Source: Prauserella cavernicola (GTDB lineage: Bacteria > Actinomycetota > Actinomycetes > Mycobacteriales > Pseudonocardiaceae). From it: DNA of 64,000 nucleotides. The notes under the pieces were generated by a model, which saw nothing but the letters and a program-made list of their open reading frames with translations, did not search any database and was not told the DNA's origin. A program made the position numbers and the translations under genes. Location of the stretch: contig NZ_JAENJH010000001.1 in NCBI RefSeq assembly GCF_016595675.1, positions 434,001-498,000 of the forward strand, in the 5' to 3' direction. Below are positions 16,085 through 24,546 of this stretch, one piece after another. Within the stretch, counting starts at the first letter, position 1. Every line of letters begins with the position of its first letter.

Positions 16085-17637
16085 CCGCCACGACCAGCGG
16101 GCACATCTTCGACCCGGTGCGCCACTGGGAGCGCAGCGATCCCGGCCGGATCGCCGTGCGTTTCGGCGAACGCGACCGCAGCTGGGCCGAACTGGCCTCC
16201 CGGGTCCGCCGCAACGCCACCGCGCAGGTGGCCGCCGGACTGGAGCCGGGCGACCGGGTGGCGTTCGTGGACAAGAACCACCCGGCGTGCCTGGAGACCA
16301 CGCTGGCGTGCGCGCTCACCGGCACCGTCAACGCCGTGGTGAACTTCCGCCTCGCGCCCGCGGAGCTGGCCTACGTGCTCAACGACTCTGGCGCGCGGGT
16401 CGTGTTCGCGGGCGCCGAACTGCTGCCCGCGATCGAGCAGGTCCGCGACGAACTGGACACCGTCGAGCGGGTGATCGTCGTCGGCGGCGAGCACGACGCC
16501 TACGAGGAGTTCCTGGCCTCGGGCACCGACACCGAACCCGGCCACACCGCCGATCCCGGCGACTGCTTCCTGCAGCTCTACACCTCGGGGACCACGGGAC
16601 ATCCCAAGGGCGCGATGCTCACCCACCGCTGCCTGGCCGCCCATTCCGCCGCCGCGGCCGAGGCGTTCGAGTTCACGCGCGACGCGGTGAACCTGGTGGC
16701 GATGCCGCTGTTCCACGTCGGCGGCACCAGCTGGGCGCTGGCCGGGATGTCGCGCGGGTGCGAGACGATCGTGGTGCGCGAGGTGATTCCCGAGGAGATC
16801 CTGGCCCAGTTCGGCAGGGACCGGGTGACGCACGCGTTCTTCGTGCCCGCCGTGTTCGGGTTCCTGCTGCGCGTCCCCGGCGTCGGCGACCACGACTACT
16901 CCTCACTGCGTTGCCTCGGCTACGGCGGCTCGCCGATGCCGACGCCGTTGCTGCGCCAGGCGCTCGACACCTTCCCGGTCGGCTTCTACCAGGTCTACGG
17001 GATGACCGAGGCCTCGGGCGTGTTCGCGGTGCTCGGCCCCGGCGACCACCGCGCCACCGGCCATCCCGAGCGGCTGACCTCGGCCGGGCTGCCCGTGCCC
17101 GGGGTGGAGGTGCGTGTGACCGACCCGGCCACCGGTGCGCCCGTGGCCGACGGCGAGCCGGGCGAGTTCCAGCTGCGCGGCGAGTTGGTGATGGCGGGGT
17201 ACTGGAAGCGGCCACGGGAGACCGCGGAGACGATCGTCGACGGCTGGCTGCGCACCGGCGACGCGGGGCGCCGCGACGAGCACGGCTACCTCTACATCGA
17301 GGACCGCGTCAAGGACATGATCATCTCGGGTGGCGAGAACATCTACCCCGCCGAGGTCGAACGGGTGCTCGTCGAGTTCCCCGGCGTGGCCGAGGCGGCC
17401 GTCATCGGTGTGCCGGACGAACGCTGGGGCGAGACCGTGAAGGCCGTGCTGGTGCTCGCCGACGGCGCCACGCTCACCGAGCACGACGTGGTCGAGTTCT
17501 GCCGAGCACGGCTCGCGCGCTACAAGTGCCCCTCCACTGTGGACGTCGTGGAGTCGTTGCCGCGCAACGCCACCGGCAAGATCCTCAAGCGCACGCTGCG
17601 CGCCCCCTACTGGGAGGGCAGGCAGCGCGCGCTCTGA
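16081..17637 (+). CDS. AMP-binding acyl-CoA synthetase / ligase
   Basis: ANL-superfamily enzyme that adenylates a carboxylic acid and transfers it to CoA. The phosphate loop is LYTSGTTGHPKGAML, motif A5 is YGMTEASGVF, motif A7 is GWLRTGDAGRRDEHGYLYIEDRVKDMIISGGENIYPAEVE, and the C-terminal catalytic lysine is in PRNATGKILKRTLR. Length 518, normal for medium/long-chain or aryl-CoA ligases. It is last in the TetR-OYE-ligase operon, with its start overlapping the OYE stop. Together the operon would activate an unsaturated acid and reduce it. The exact acid is unknown. Confidence 0.92.
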   Translation: MTATTSGHIFDPVRHWERSDPGRIAVRFGERDRSWAELASRVRRNATAQVAAGLEPGDRVAFVDKNHPACLETTLACALTGTVNAVVNFRLAPAELAYVLNDSGARVVFAGAELLPAIEQVRDELDTVERVIVVGGEHDAYEEFLASGTDTEPGHTADPGDCFLQLYTSGTTGHPKGAMLTHRCLAAHSAAAAEAFEFTRDAVNLVAMPLFHVGGTSWALAGMSRGCETIVVREVIPEEILAQFGRDRVTHAFFVPAVFGFLLRVPGVGDHDYSSLRCLGYGGSPMPTPLLRQALDTFPVGFYQVYGMTEASGVFAVLGPGDHRATGHPERLTSAGLPVPGVEVRVTDPATGAPVADGEPGEFQLRGELVMAGYWKRPRETAETIVDGWLRTGDAGRRDEHGYLYIEDRVKDMIISGGENIYPAEVERVLVEFPGVAEAAVIGVPDERWGETVKAVLVLADGATLTEHDVVEFCRARLARYKCPSTVDVVESLPRNATGKILKRTLRAPYWEGRQRAL

Positions 17638-17641
17638 GTGC

Positions 17642-18262
17642 TCAGCTGAAACGCGCGGGGTCGCCCGCCCCGGCACGCACGATCTCGGGCTCGTCGGTGG
17701 AGAAGTCCACGACCGTGGTGGGCTCGGTGCCGCACTCGCCGGAGTCGATCACGGCGTCCAGCGAGTGGTCGAGCCGCTCCTTGATCTCCCAGCCCTGCGT
17801 CAGCGGCTCCTCCTCGCCGGGCAGCAGCAGCGTGCTCGACAGCATCGGCTCGCCCAGGTCGGCGAGCAATGCCTGCACCACGGTGTGTTCGGGGATGCGC
17901 ACGCCGACGGTCTTCTTCTTGGGGTGCAGCAGCCTGCGCGGCACCTCCTTGGTGGCCGGGAGGATGAACGTGTAGCTGCCCGGTGTCGCGGCCTTGATCG
18001 CGCGGAACACGGCGTTGCTGATGTGGACGAACTGGCCCAGCTGCGCGAAGTCCTGGCACACGAGCGTGAAGTGGTGCCGGTCGTCGAGGTGGCGGATCGT
18101 CTTGATCCGGTCGATGCCGTCGCGATTGCCGAGCTGGCTGCCGAGCGCGAAGCACGAGTCGGTCGGGTAGGCGATCAGTCCGCCTTCGCGAACGATGTCC
18201 ACCACCTTCCCGATCGAACGCGGTTGCGGATTGTCGGGATGGACGTCGAAGTACCTCGCCAT
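17642..18262 (-). CDS. YciO/Sua5/YrdC-like L-threonylcarbamoyladenylate synthase family protein
   Basis: Member of the YrdC fold family, 206 residues. The N-terminal SIGKVVDIVREGGLIAYPTDSCFALGSQLGNRDGIDRIKTIRHLDDRHHFTLVC and the SYTFILPATKEVPRRLLHPKKKTVGVRIPEH block match the YciO branch rather than canonical TsaC. YciO proteins bind ATP/double-stranded RNA in this fold, but their part in t6A synthesis is not established. It converges with the ligase, 4 bases apart. Taken as paralogue, not proven as the essential t6A enzyme. Confidence 0.85.
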   Translation of the reverse strand: MARYFDVHPDNPQPRSIGKVVDIVREGGLIAYPTDSCFALGSQLGNRDGIDRIKTIRHLDDRHHFTLVCQDFAQLGQFVHISNAVFRAIKAATPGSYTFILPATKEVPRRLLHPKKKTVGVRIPEHTVVQALLADLGEPMLSSTLLLPGEEEPLTQGWEIKERLDHSLDAVIDSGECGTEPTTVVDFSTDEPEIVRAGAGDPARFS

Positions 18263-18388
18263 GCGCAGAGCCTAGGGGTTGACGGGGGCCACCCGCGCCC
18301 CGGCGCGCCGGGGCCTTGCCAGTCCTCGGTGCCGAGGGAAGGCTTGGGCGCAGGAGATCCGGCACACCCGGCACACCCGGAGGACACC

Positions 18389-19168
18389 ATGACGACTCCG
18401 CATGACCCGGCCGCCCCCACCTCGACCGTCCGCCCGCCCGTGGTGGACCTGGACACGTGGCAGGCCGCGCGCGACGAACTCCTGGTTCGCGAGAAGGCCC
18501 ACACCCGTCAGGGTGATGCCCTCGCCGCGGCCCGTCGCAGGCTGCCGATGGTGGAGCTCGACGGGACGGTCGAGGTCGTCGGACCCGACGGGCCGGTGCC
18601 GTTCCTCGAGCTCTTCCAGGGCCGCGACGAGCTCGTCGTCTACCAGCACATGTGGCATGACGGCGCGCCGCACCAGGGGCAGTGCGAGGGCTGCACCACC
18701 ACGGCGTGGCACCTCAGGGATGCGGTCTACCTCAACGCCCGCGGGGTCTCGTTCGCGATCCTGACCACGGGCCGCTGGGACGAGGTGGCCGCGTTCGTCG
18801 AGTTCATGGGCTACACCCAGCCCTGGTACTCGGTGCGCGACGTGGCCGCACCGATCGGCGGCGAGATGGGGTACCTCGCGTGCTTCCTGCGCGACGGCGA
18901 CCGCGTGTTCCTCACCTACTCCACGACGGGGCGGGGCACCGAGCGCGTCAACGGGTCGATGGGGCTGCTGGACCTGACGCCCTACGGCCGGGGTGAGGCG
19001 TGGGAGGACAAGCCAGAAGGCTGGCCCGAGGGCGACGCCCCGTGCTGGTCGTGGCGTTCGGACGCCGACGGCATCGCCACGTGGGGTCCGACCAGTCGTC
19101 CGGTGCCGCAATGGACCCGTCCCGGCGCGACGCCGGTGGGCACGCTCGGACGGCACGACCACCACTGA
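18389..19168 (+). CDS. DUF899 family protein (thioredoxin-like fold)
   Basis: A 259-residue protein of the DUF899 group, predicted thioredoxin-like. Family landmarks: ELLVREKAHTRQGDALAAARRRLPMVELD near the N-terminus, then ELVVYQHMWHDGAPHQGQCEGCTTTAWHL with a CxxC pair where thioredoxins have theirs, then VFLTYSTTGRGTERVNGSMGLLDLTPYGRGEAWEDKPEG and a Trp-rich end. Function is unknown, though the preserved CxxC suggests redox chemistry. GGAGGA lies just before the ATG. A short tandem GGCACACCC repeat sits directly upstream at 18360-18378. Confidence 0.85.
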   Translation: MTTPHDPAAPTSTVRPPVVDLDTWQAARDELLVREKAHTRQGDALAAARRRLPMVELDGTVEVVGPDGPVPFLELFQGRDELVVYQHMWHDGAPHQGQCEGCTTTAWHLRDAVYLNARGVSFAILTTGRWDEVAAFVEFMGYTQPWYSVRDVAAPIGGEMGYLACFLRDGDRVFLTYSTTGRGTERVNGSMGLLDLTPYGRGEAWEDKPEGWPEGDAPCWSWRSDADGIATWGPTSRPVPQWTRPGATPVGTLGRHDHH

Positions 19169-19183
19169 CCGCGTGGCCGCGGA

Positions 19184-19891
19184 TCAGGTCTGCGGCTCGC
19201 CGAGCCTGCTGTCGACGTGGCGGCTCAACAGCTCACCCGCGTGACCGACGTGGGCCATCATCGCCGCGCGCGCGGCCTCGGCGTCGCCGGCGTGCAGTGC
19301 CTCGAGGATCGGGTAGTGGTCGTGCACCGAGGCCTGTACCCAGCCGCCGATGGTCTCGTAGAAGCGCGAGGGCATGTGCTTGACCGACTGGGCGAGGAAC
19401 CACGTGAGCTTCGGCGACCGCCCGGCGCGCGCCAGCAGGTTGTGGAACTCGTGGTTGAGGCTCTCGATCTCCTCCACCCGGTTCTCGGCGAGCGCGGCGG
19501 CGAGGCTGGCCTGGATCTCGTCGAGGGTGGCCAGGTCCTGTTCGGTCAGCCGCGGCGTGGCGCGCGCGGTGAGCTCGCCCTCCAACTGCGCCTGGACCCA
19601 GAACAGGTCGCGGATGTCGTCGCCGGACAGCGGCGCGACCATGAAGCCCCGCCGTGGTTCGAGCTGCACGAGGCCCTCGGCGCGCAGCGTGAGCAGGCCC
19701 TCTCGGACGGGCGTGACGCTGACGCCCAGGTCGTCGGCGATGCGTTCGAGCCGGACGAACTCCGGGAAGCGCAGCTGCCCGGACATGATCAGCTCGCGCA
19801 CGTAGGCGGCGACCTCGTCGGGCAGCCCCCGCTTCGGCTCGCGGACGGCGCGCGAGCGAGTGCGCCGGGGCGCGCTGGACGCCTGACTCAT
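19184..19891 (-). CDS. GntR family regulator, FadR/FCD subfamily
   Basis: Repressor-type regulator of 235 residues. N-terminal winged helix: LPDEVAAYVRELIMSGQLRFPEFVRLERIADDLGVSVTPVREGLLTLRAEGLVQLEPRRGFMVAPL. C-terminal all-helical FCD domain with metal/effector ligands expected in the LNHEFHNLLARAG and AGDAEAARAAMMAHVGHAGELL segments. ATG at 19891 was preferred over an upstream ATG at 19948 because it gives a standard-length N-terminus. It diverges from the CoA-ester catabolic operon across an AT-rich gap, so it very probably controls that operon and itself. The ligand is likely an acid or acyl-CoA of the pathway. Confidence 0.9.
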   Translation of the reverse strand: MSQASSAPRRTRSRAVREPKRGLPDEVAAYVRELIMSGQLRFPEFVRLERIADDLGVSVTPVREGLLTLRAEGLVQLEPRRGFMVAPLSGDDIRDLFWVQAQLEGELTARATPRLTEQDLATLDEIQASLAAALAENRVEEIESLNHEFHNLLARAGRSPKLTWFLAQSVKHMPSRFYETIGGWVQASVHDHYPILEALHAGDAEAARAAMMAHVGHAGELLSRHVDSRLGEPQT

Positions 19892-19975
19892 GTCGTGGAA
19901 CCTCGCTGGTGCCGGGGAGCGCTCGACGCTCCAGAACCGTTCGGACAACTGTAACGGGTGTCTCCGACCAGGGGC

Positions 19976-20014
19976 TATGCAGGATCATATATTTCGGTTA
20001 TAAAACATATGCAG
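19976..20014. promoter_or_regulatory. AT-rich divergent promoter/operator region of the catabolic operon
   Basis: Between the GntR gene and the isomerase gene is an AT-rich island. CATAT (19986-19990) and ATATG (20007-20011) form inverted arms around a core containing TATAAA (19999-20004), a good -10 for the rightward operon with TATGCA at 19976-19981 as a weak -35. TATGCAG occurs twice as a direct repeat (19976 and 20008). On the other strand TATGAT (19984-19989) could be the -10 for the regulator. Overlapping divergent promoters with symmetry fit GntR repression. Confidence 0.5.
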
Positions 20015-20044
20015 CAGCGTCGCACCACGACCGGGAGGTCCTCG

Positions 20045-20824
20045 ATGACCGAGGAACACGCAGTGCACTGGTCCGTCCAGGACGGCATCGCCACCGTGAC
20101 ACTGCATCGGCCACAGGTCCGCAACGCTCTCGACGACGCTTCCTGGGCCGCGCTGCGCACCGCGCTCACCGAGTTCGGAGAGCAGCGCATCCGCGCGCTG
20201 GTGCTCACCGGTGGCGACCGGTTCTTCTCCGCGGGCGGCGACGTCTCCAGCATGGCTGATCCCGGTGACCGGCTCACCGGCGCCGCCGAGCGGCTGCAGC
20301 GCGCGCACGGCGTCTTCTCCCTGCTCAGCACCGCGGAGTTCCCGGTCATCGCCGCGGTCGAGCGGTACGCGATCGGCGTGGCGTGGGGACTCGTACTGGC
20401 CTGCGACCTCGTGGTGGCCGCCGAGGACGCGTTCTTCCAGGCACCGTTCGCGCTACGGGGACTGGTGGCCGACGGCGCCACGGCGTGGGCGCTGCCCCGC
20501 GCGGCGGGCAGGCACCGCGCGATGCGGTACCTGCTGCTCGGTGAGCGCATGCCTGCCCGCGAGGCCTTCGAGTTCGGCCTCGTCACCGAACTCGCCGAGC
20601 CGGGCACCGCCACCACGGTCGCGAACGGCTTCGCCACCCGTCTCGCCGAGGGGCCTCGCGAGAGCAACGCACTGACGAAATCACTGGTCCGGCAGGGCGG
20701 AAGCGTCCCTCCCGAGGCGTTCCTGGAAGCGGAACGGCTCGCGGTCGCGCTCGCCGGGCACGGCAGGGACTCCGCGGAAGGACGCGCGGCGTTTCTCGAC
20801 AAGAGGGAGCCTGACTTCACGTGA
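20045..20824 (+). CDS. Enoyl-CoA hydratase/isomerase family protein, PaaG-like
   Basis: Crotonase-fold CoA-ester enzyme of 259 residues, first gene of a six-gene operon. The oxyanion-hole segments are FSAGGDVSSM and YAIGVAWGL. Both glutamates used by true enoyl-CoA hydratases appear replaced (Phe in QAPFALRG, Arg in RAMRYLL). The Asp at the position used by PaaG-type isomerases is present in GLVADGATAWALPRAAG. An isomerase role (double-bond shift) is therefore likelier than hydration, which MaoC could supply. GGGAGG lies before the ATG at 20045. The stop overlaps the next start (GTGA). Confidence 0.85.
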   Translation: MTEEHAVHWSVQDGIATVTLHRPQVRNALDDASWAALRTALTEFGEQRIRALVLTGGDRFFSAGGDVSSMADPGDRLTGAAERLQRAHGVFSLLSTAEFPVIAAVERYAIGVAWGLVLACDLVVAAEDAFFQAPFALRGLVADGATAWALPRAAGRHRAMRYLLLGERMPAREAFEFGLVTELAEPGTATTVANGFATRLAEGPRESNALTKSLVRQGGSVPPEAFLEAERLAVALAGHGRDSAEGRAAFLDKREPDFT

Positions 20825-22050
20825 GTACCCCCGACACCCCGCTGGCAGGCCTGCGCATCGTGGAGTGCGCGACCTTCGTGGCAGGGCCCTCCGGCGGGAT
20901 GGCGCTGGCCCAGCTCGGCGCCGAGGTCGTCCGGGTCGACCTGCCCCAGGGCGGCGGCGACCACCAGCGCTGGCCCGTCGCGCCCAACGGCACGAGCCTC
21001 TACTGGCACAACCTGAACAAGGGCAAGCGCTCGGTCACCATCGACTACCGGACGCCGCAGGGCCGCGAGCTGCTCGTCGCCCTCGCCACGGCGCCCGGAC
21101 CGAACGCGGGCATCTACCTCGACAACGTCGCGGGCAGGTCCGGGCTGCGCTACGAGGAGCTGGCCGCCCGGCGTCCCGACCCGATCCACGTCCACGTGCA
21201 GGGCCACCCCAGCGGCAAGCCGGCCGTCGACTACACCGTCAACGCCGAGGTCGGCGTGCCCGACATGACGGGACCCCGCGACCACTCCGCGCCCGTCAAC
21301 CACGTGCTGCCCGCGTGGGACTTCCTCACCGGCATGACCGCCGCCACCGGGGTGCTCGCCGCTCTGCACCGCAGGGCGAGCACCGGAGAGGGCTCCGCCA
21401 TCTCGCTGGCGCTCTCCGACGTCGCGCTGGCCTCGGTGGGCAACCTCGGGTGGCTGGCCGAGGCGCGCCTCGCGGGCGAGGGCAGGGCCCGGCTCGGCAA
21501 CCACACCTTCGGCAGCTTCGGCGTGGACTTCCCCACCGCCGACGGCCGCAGGGTGATGGTGCTGGCGCTGACTCCCGGCCAGTGGAACGCGCTGTGCACC
21601 GCCACCGGCACCACCGAGGTGTTCGCGGCGCTGGAACCGGTCTTCGACGCCGACCTCAGCACCGAGTCCGACCGGTACCGGCTGCGCGACACGATCGAGG
21701 CGATCCTGCGACCGTGGTTCGAGCGCAGGAACCTCACCGAGGTCGGCGAGCGGCTCGACCAGGCCAGGGTGCTCTGGGGGCCCTACCGCGACACCCACGA
21801 GGCCGCAACGCGCGCACTCGCCGATCCCAGCTCGATCGTCACCGAGATCGACCAGCCGGGTATCGGCCCGATGGCCACCTCGGCGGGACCGCTGCGCTGG
21901 TCGGGCGACACCCAGGCTCCGGTGCCCGCTCCCCTGCTCGGCGCCGACACCGACGCCGTGCTCAGCCGCGACCTGGGCCTGTCGCCGGCGGAGCTGGGCA
22001 AGATGCACGACGCCGGACTGGTGTCCGGCCCGCCCGCACCCCAACACTGA
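20821..22050 (+). CDS. CaiB/BaiF CoA-transferase, mesaconyl-CoA C1-C4 transferase-like
   Basis: Family III CoA-transferase of 409 residues. Beyond the general family pattern, it resembles from memory the mesaconyl-CoA C1-C4 CoA-transferase/2-methylfumaryl-CoA isomerase branch: FVAGPSGGMALAQLGAEVVR, GGGDHQRWP, NLNKGKRSVTIDYRTPQGREL, VDYTVNAEVGVPDMTGP, VNHVLPAWDFLTGM and the C-terminal PGIGPMATSAGPLRW. Enzymes of that branch move CoA within one dicarboxylate molecule. The catalytic aspartate is probably in VGVPDMTGP or its neighbourhood, which I could not fix without alignment. Coupled to the upstream isomerase by a GTGA overlap. It may activate the operon's substrate or shift CoA between two carboxyls. 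Confidence 0.82.
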   Translation: MSTPDTPLAGLRIVECATFVAGPSGGMALAQLGAEVVRVDLPQGGGDHQRWPVAPNGTSLYWHNLNKGKRSVTIDYRTPQGRELLVALATAPGPNAGIYLDNVAGRSGLRYEELAARRPDPIHVHVQGHPSGKPAVDYTVNAEVGVPDMTGPRDHSAPVNHVLPAWDFLTGMTAATGVLAALHRRASTGEGSAISLALSDVALASVGNLGWLAEARLAGEGRARLGNHTFGSFGVDFPTADGRRVMVLALTPGQWNALCTATGTTEVFAALEPVFDADLSTESDRYRLRDTIEAILRPWFERRNLTEVGERLDQARVLWGPYRDTHEAATRALADPSSIVTEIDQPGIGPMATSAGPLRWSGDTQAPVPAPLLGADTDAVLSRDLGLSPAELGKMHDAGLVSGPPAPQH

Positions 22051-22077
22051 GACACGACCGAAGGGAACACGACGACC

Positions 22078-22818
22078 ATGGCGCTACTGGACGGCAAGAC
22101 CGCGGTGATCACCGGCGCGGCACAGGGCATCGGCTTCGCGATCGCGGAGATGTTCGCCCACGAGGGCGCCCGGCTCGTGCTCGGCGACCTCGACCTCGGC
22201 GCCGCACAGGCCGCGGCCGACAAGCTCGGGGGCGCGAACACCGCCGTCGCCGTGCGCTGCGACGTCACGAACTCCTCCGAAGTGGACACTCTGCTGGCCA
22301 CCGCGGTGGAGACCTTCGGTTCGCTCGACATCCTGGTGAACAACGCGGGCATCACCCGCGACGCCACCATGCGCACCATGACCGAGGAGGAGTTCGACCA
22401 GGTCATCGACGTGCACCTCAAGGGGACGTGGAACGGCACCCGCAAGGCCTCCGCGATCATGCGGGAGCACAAGCGCGGCGCGATCGTCAACATCTCGTCG
22501 CTGTCCGGCAAGGTCGGCATGGTGGGCCAGACCAACTACTCGGCGGCCAAGGCGGGCATCGTCGGTCTGAGCAAGGCCGCGGCCAAGGAGATGGCCCACC
22601 ACGGTGTGCGCGTCAACGCGATCCAGCCGGGACTGATCCGCTCGGCGATGACCGAGGCCATGCCGCAGAAGGCGTGGGACCAGAAGATGAACGAGATCCC
22701 CATGCAGCGTGCCGGGGAGGTCGCCGAGGTCGCGAGCGTGGCGCTGTTCCTGGCCAGCGACCTGTCCTCCTACATGACCGGCACCGTTCTGGAGGTCACC
22801 GGTGGCAGGTTCATGTGA
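22078..22818 (+). CDS. SDR family oxidoreductase (FabG-like 3-hydroxyacyl-CoA dehydrogenase)
   Basis: Classical short-chain dehydrogenase of 246 residues. Cofactor motif [16 protein letters not shown] in [11 protein letters not shown], catalytic Ser in NISSLSGK, and YxxxK in YSAAKAG. The acidic residue in LGDLDLGAA after the second strand suggests NAD rather than NADP. FabG-like proteins embedded in CoA-ester degradation operons typically oxidise the 3-hydroxyacyl-CoA, which fits the flanking MaoC and thiolase genes. It lies 27 bases after the CaiB gene with an AAGGGAA ribosome site. Confidence 0.9.
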   Translation: MALLDGKTAVITGAAQGIGFAIAEMFAHEGARLVLGDLDLGAAQAAADKLGGANTAVAVRCDVTNSSEVDTLLATAVETFGSLDILVNNAGITRDATMRTMTEEEFDQVIDVHLKGTWNGTRKASAIMREHKRGAIVNISSLSGKVGMVGQTNYSAAKAGIVGLSKAAAKEMAHHGVRVNAIQPGLIRSAMTEAMPQKAWDQKMNEIPMQRAGEVAEVASVALFLASDLSSYMTGTVLEVTGGRFM

Positions 22819-22850
22819 GCCCGTCCCCGACGACAGCGAAAGGTACGACC

Positions 22851-24065
22851 ATGCGTGACGCGGTGATCTGCGAGCCGGTGCGGACCCCGATCGGCCGGTT
22901 CGGCGGTTCCCTCAAGACCCTGACGGCGGCCGAGCTCGGCGAGATCGCCCTGCGCGGGCTGCTGGAGCGGAGCGGGCTCGACCCGGCCGCCATCGACGAG
23001 GTGGTCCTCGGCCACTGCTATCCGAGCAGCGAGGCTCCCGCCATCGGCAGGGTGGTCGCGCTCAACGCGGGACTGCCGATCACGGTGTCCGGCCTGCAGG
23101 TGGACCGCCGGTGCGGCTCCGGCCTGCAGTCGGTGGTGCAGGCCGCCATGCAGGTGCAGACCGGCGCGAGCGACGTGGTCGTCGCCGGTGGCGCGGAGAG
23201 CATGAGCAACGTCGCCTTCTACGCCACCGACATGCGCTGGGGCGTCAAGGGCGCGGGCGTGACACTGCACGACGGGCTCGCCAGGGGCCGCATCACGGCG
23301 GGAGGGCGGAACCACCCGGTGCCCGGCGGGATGCTCGAGACGGCGGAGAACCTGCGGCGGGAGTACGGCATCGGGCGCGACGAGCAGGACCGGCTCGCGC
23401 TCACCTCGCACGAGCGGGCCGTGGCCGCGCAGCGTTCCGGCGTGTTCGCGGAAGAGATCGTGCCGGTGACGGTGAGCTCCCGCAAGGGCGATGTCGTGGT
23501 CGACACCGACGAGCACCCGCGCGCCGACGCGTCGCTGGAGACGCTGGGCGGGCTGCGCCCGGTGCTCGGCAAGCAGGACCCGGAGGCGACGGTGACCGCG
23601 GGCAACGCGAGCGGGCAGAACGACGCCGCGGCCATGTGCGTCGTGACCCACCCCGACAAGGCGGCGGAGCTCGGTCTGCGCCCGCTGGCGCGGCTGGTGT
23701 CGTGGGGCGTGGCGGGCGTCGGCCCTGAGGTCATGGGCATCGGTCCCGTGCCTGCCACAGAGGCCGCGCTCGGCAGGGCCGGACTCGCACTGTCCGATAT
23801 GGACCTCATCGAACTGAACGAGGCGTTCGCCGCGCAGGTGCTCGCGTGCACGCGGGAGTGGAAGTTCGGCGAGAGCGACTTCGAGCGGCTCAACGTCCAC
23901 GGCTCCGGCATCTCGCTGGGCCACCCCGTCGGCGCGACCGGCACCCGCATCCTCGGCACGCTCACCAGGGAGCTGCAGCGGCGCGAGGCCCGCTACGGGC
24001 TCGAGACGATGTGCATCGGTGGCGGACAGGGGCTGGCCGCGGTGTTCGAGCGGGTGAGCGCATGA
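22851..24065 (+). CDS. Acetyl-CoA C-acyltransferase (thiolase)
   Basis: Thiolytic enzyme of 404 residues that cleaves a 3-ketoacyl-CoA with CoA. The nucleophilic Cys is in VDRRCGSGLQ, the second-domain NEAF motif in LIELNEAFAAQV, the His in SLGHPVGATGTR, and the C-terminal Cys in MCIGGGQG. The ATG at 22851 gives the standard MRDAVICEPVRTPIGRF start; the much longer open frame upstream is a shadow of the two preceding genes. The stop overlaps the MaoC start (ATGA). It completes the oxidation spiral of this operon. Confidence 0.93.
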   Translation: MRDAVICEPVRTPIGRFGGSLKTLTAAELGEIALRGLLERSGLDPAAIDEVVLGHCYPSSEAPAIGRVVALNAGLPITVSGLQVDRRCGSGLQSVVQAAMQVQTGASDVVVAGGAESMSNVAFYATDMRWGVKGAGVTLHDGLARGRITAGGRNHPVPGGMLETAENLRREYGIGRDEQDRLALTSHERAVAAQRSGVFAEEIVPVTVSSRKGDVVVDTDEHPRADASLETLGGLRPVLGKQDPEATVTAGNASGQNDAAAMCVVTHPDKAAELGLRPLARLVSWGVAGVGPEVMGIGPVPATEAALGRAGLALSDMDLIELNEAFAAQVLACTREWKFGESDFERLNVHGSGISLGHPVGATGTRILGTLTRELQRREARYGLETMCIGGGQGLAAVFERVSA

Positions 24066-24520
24066 CGGTCACCGTGCTGCCCTCGCTCGACGACGTCCGC
24101 GCGCAGCTGGGCACCGAACTCGGCCCCACGCCGTGGGAGACCGTGACCCAGGAACGCATCGACGCCTTCGCCGAGGCGACCGGCGACCACCAGTGGATCC
24201 ACGTCGACGCCGAGCGGGCCGCCACCGGCCCGTTCGGCGGCACCATCGCCCACGGCTACCTCACGCTGTCGCTGCTGCCGCTGTTCGGCAGGCAGCTCTT
24301 CCGACTCGACGCGGGCACCGCGCGCGTGAACTACGGCGTCAACAAGGTCCGCTTCCCCTCCCCCGTGCCCTCCGGGGCGCGGGTGCGCGCCACGGCCACC
24401 TTCGCCGACCTCCGCGACGCCACCGGGGGCGCCCAGCTGACCACCCGCTACGTCGTGGAACTCGAGGGCGCGGACAAACCCGCCTGCGTCGCCGAGTCCA
24501 TCACCCTCGTCCTACTCTGA
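24062..24520 (+). CDS. MaoC-like hot-dog dehydratase (enoyl-CoA hydratase 2 type)
   Basis: Single hot-dog-domain protein of 152 residues. The hydratase signature FAEATGDHQWIHVDAERA contains the catalytic Asp and His, and GTIAHGYLTLSLLP is the second conserved block. Such proteins hydrate trans-2-enoyl-CoA to (R)-3-hydroxyacyl-CoA. In this operon it is the likeliest hydratase, since the crotonase-like protein seems to lack the hydratase glutamates. Coupled to the thiolase by an ATGA overlap. Confidence 0.9.
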   Translation: MTVTVLPSLDDVRAQLGTELGPTPWETVTQERIDAFAEATGDHQWIHVDAERAATGPFGGTIAHGYLTLSLLPLFGRQLFRLDAGTARVNYGVNKVRFPSPVPSGARVRATATFADLRDATGGAQLTTRYVVELEGADKPACVAESITLVLL

Positions 24521-24546
24521 CCCGTCCCTGCGAAGGAGCACTTCCC

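Noticed and set aside
18360-18380. Short tandem GGCACACCC repeat before the DUF899 gene
   Set aside because: Only two copies and it runs into the ribosome site; too short to call a functional repeat.
20865-24065. A very long plus-strand open frame (over 1000 residues) ending with the thiolase sequence
   Set aside because: The part before 22851 is the out-of-frame shadow of the CaiB and SDR genes, rich in Arg, Ala and Gly with no domain. Only the thiolase portion is real.
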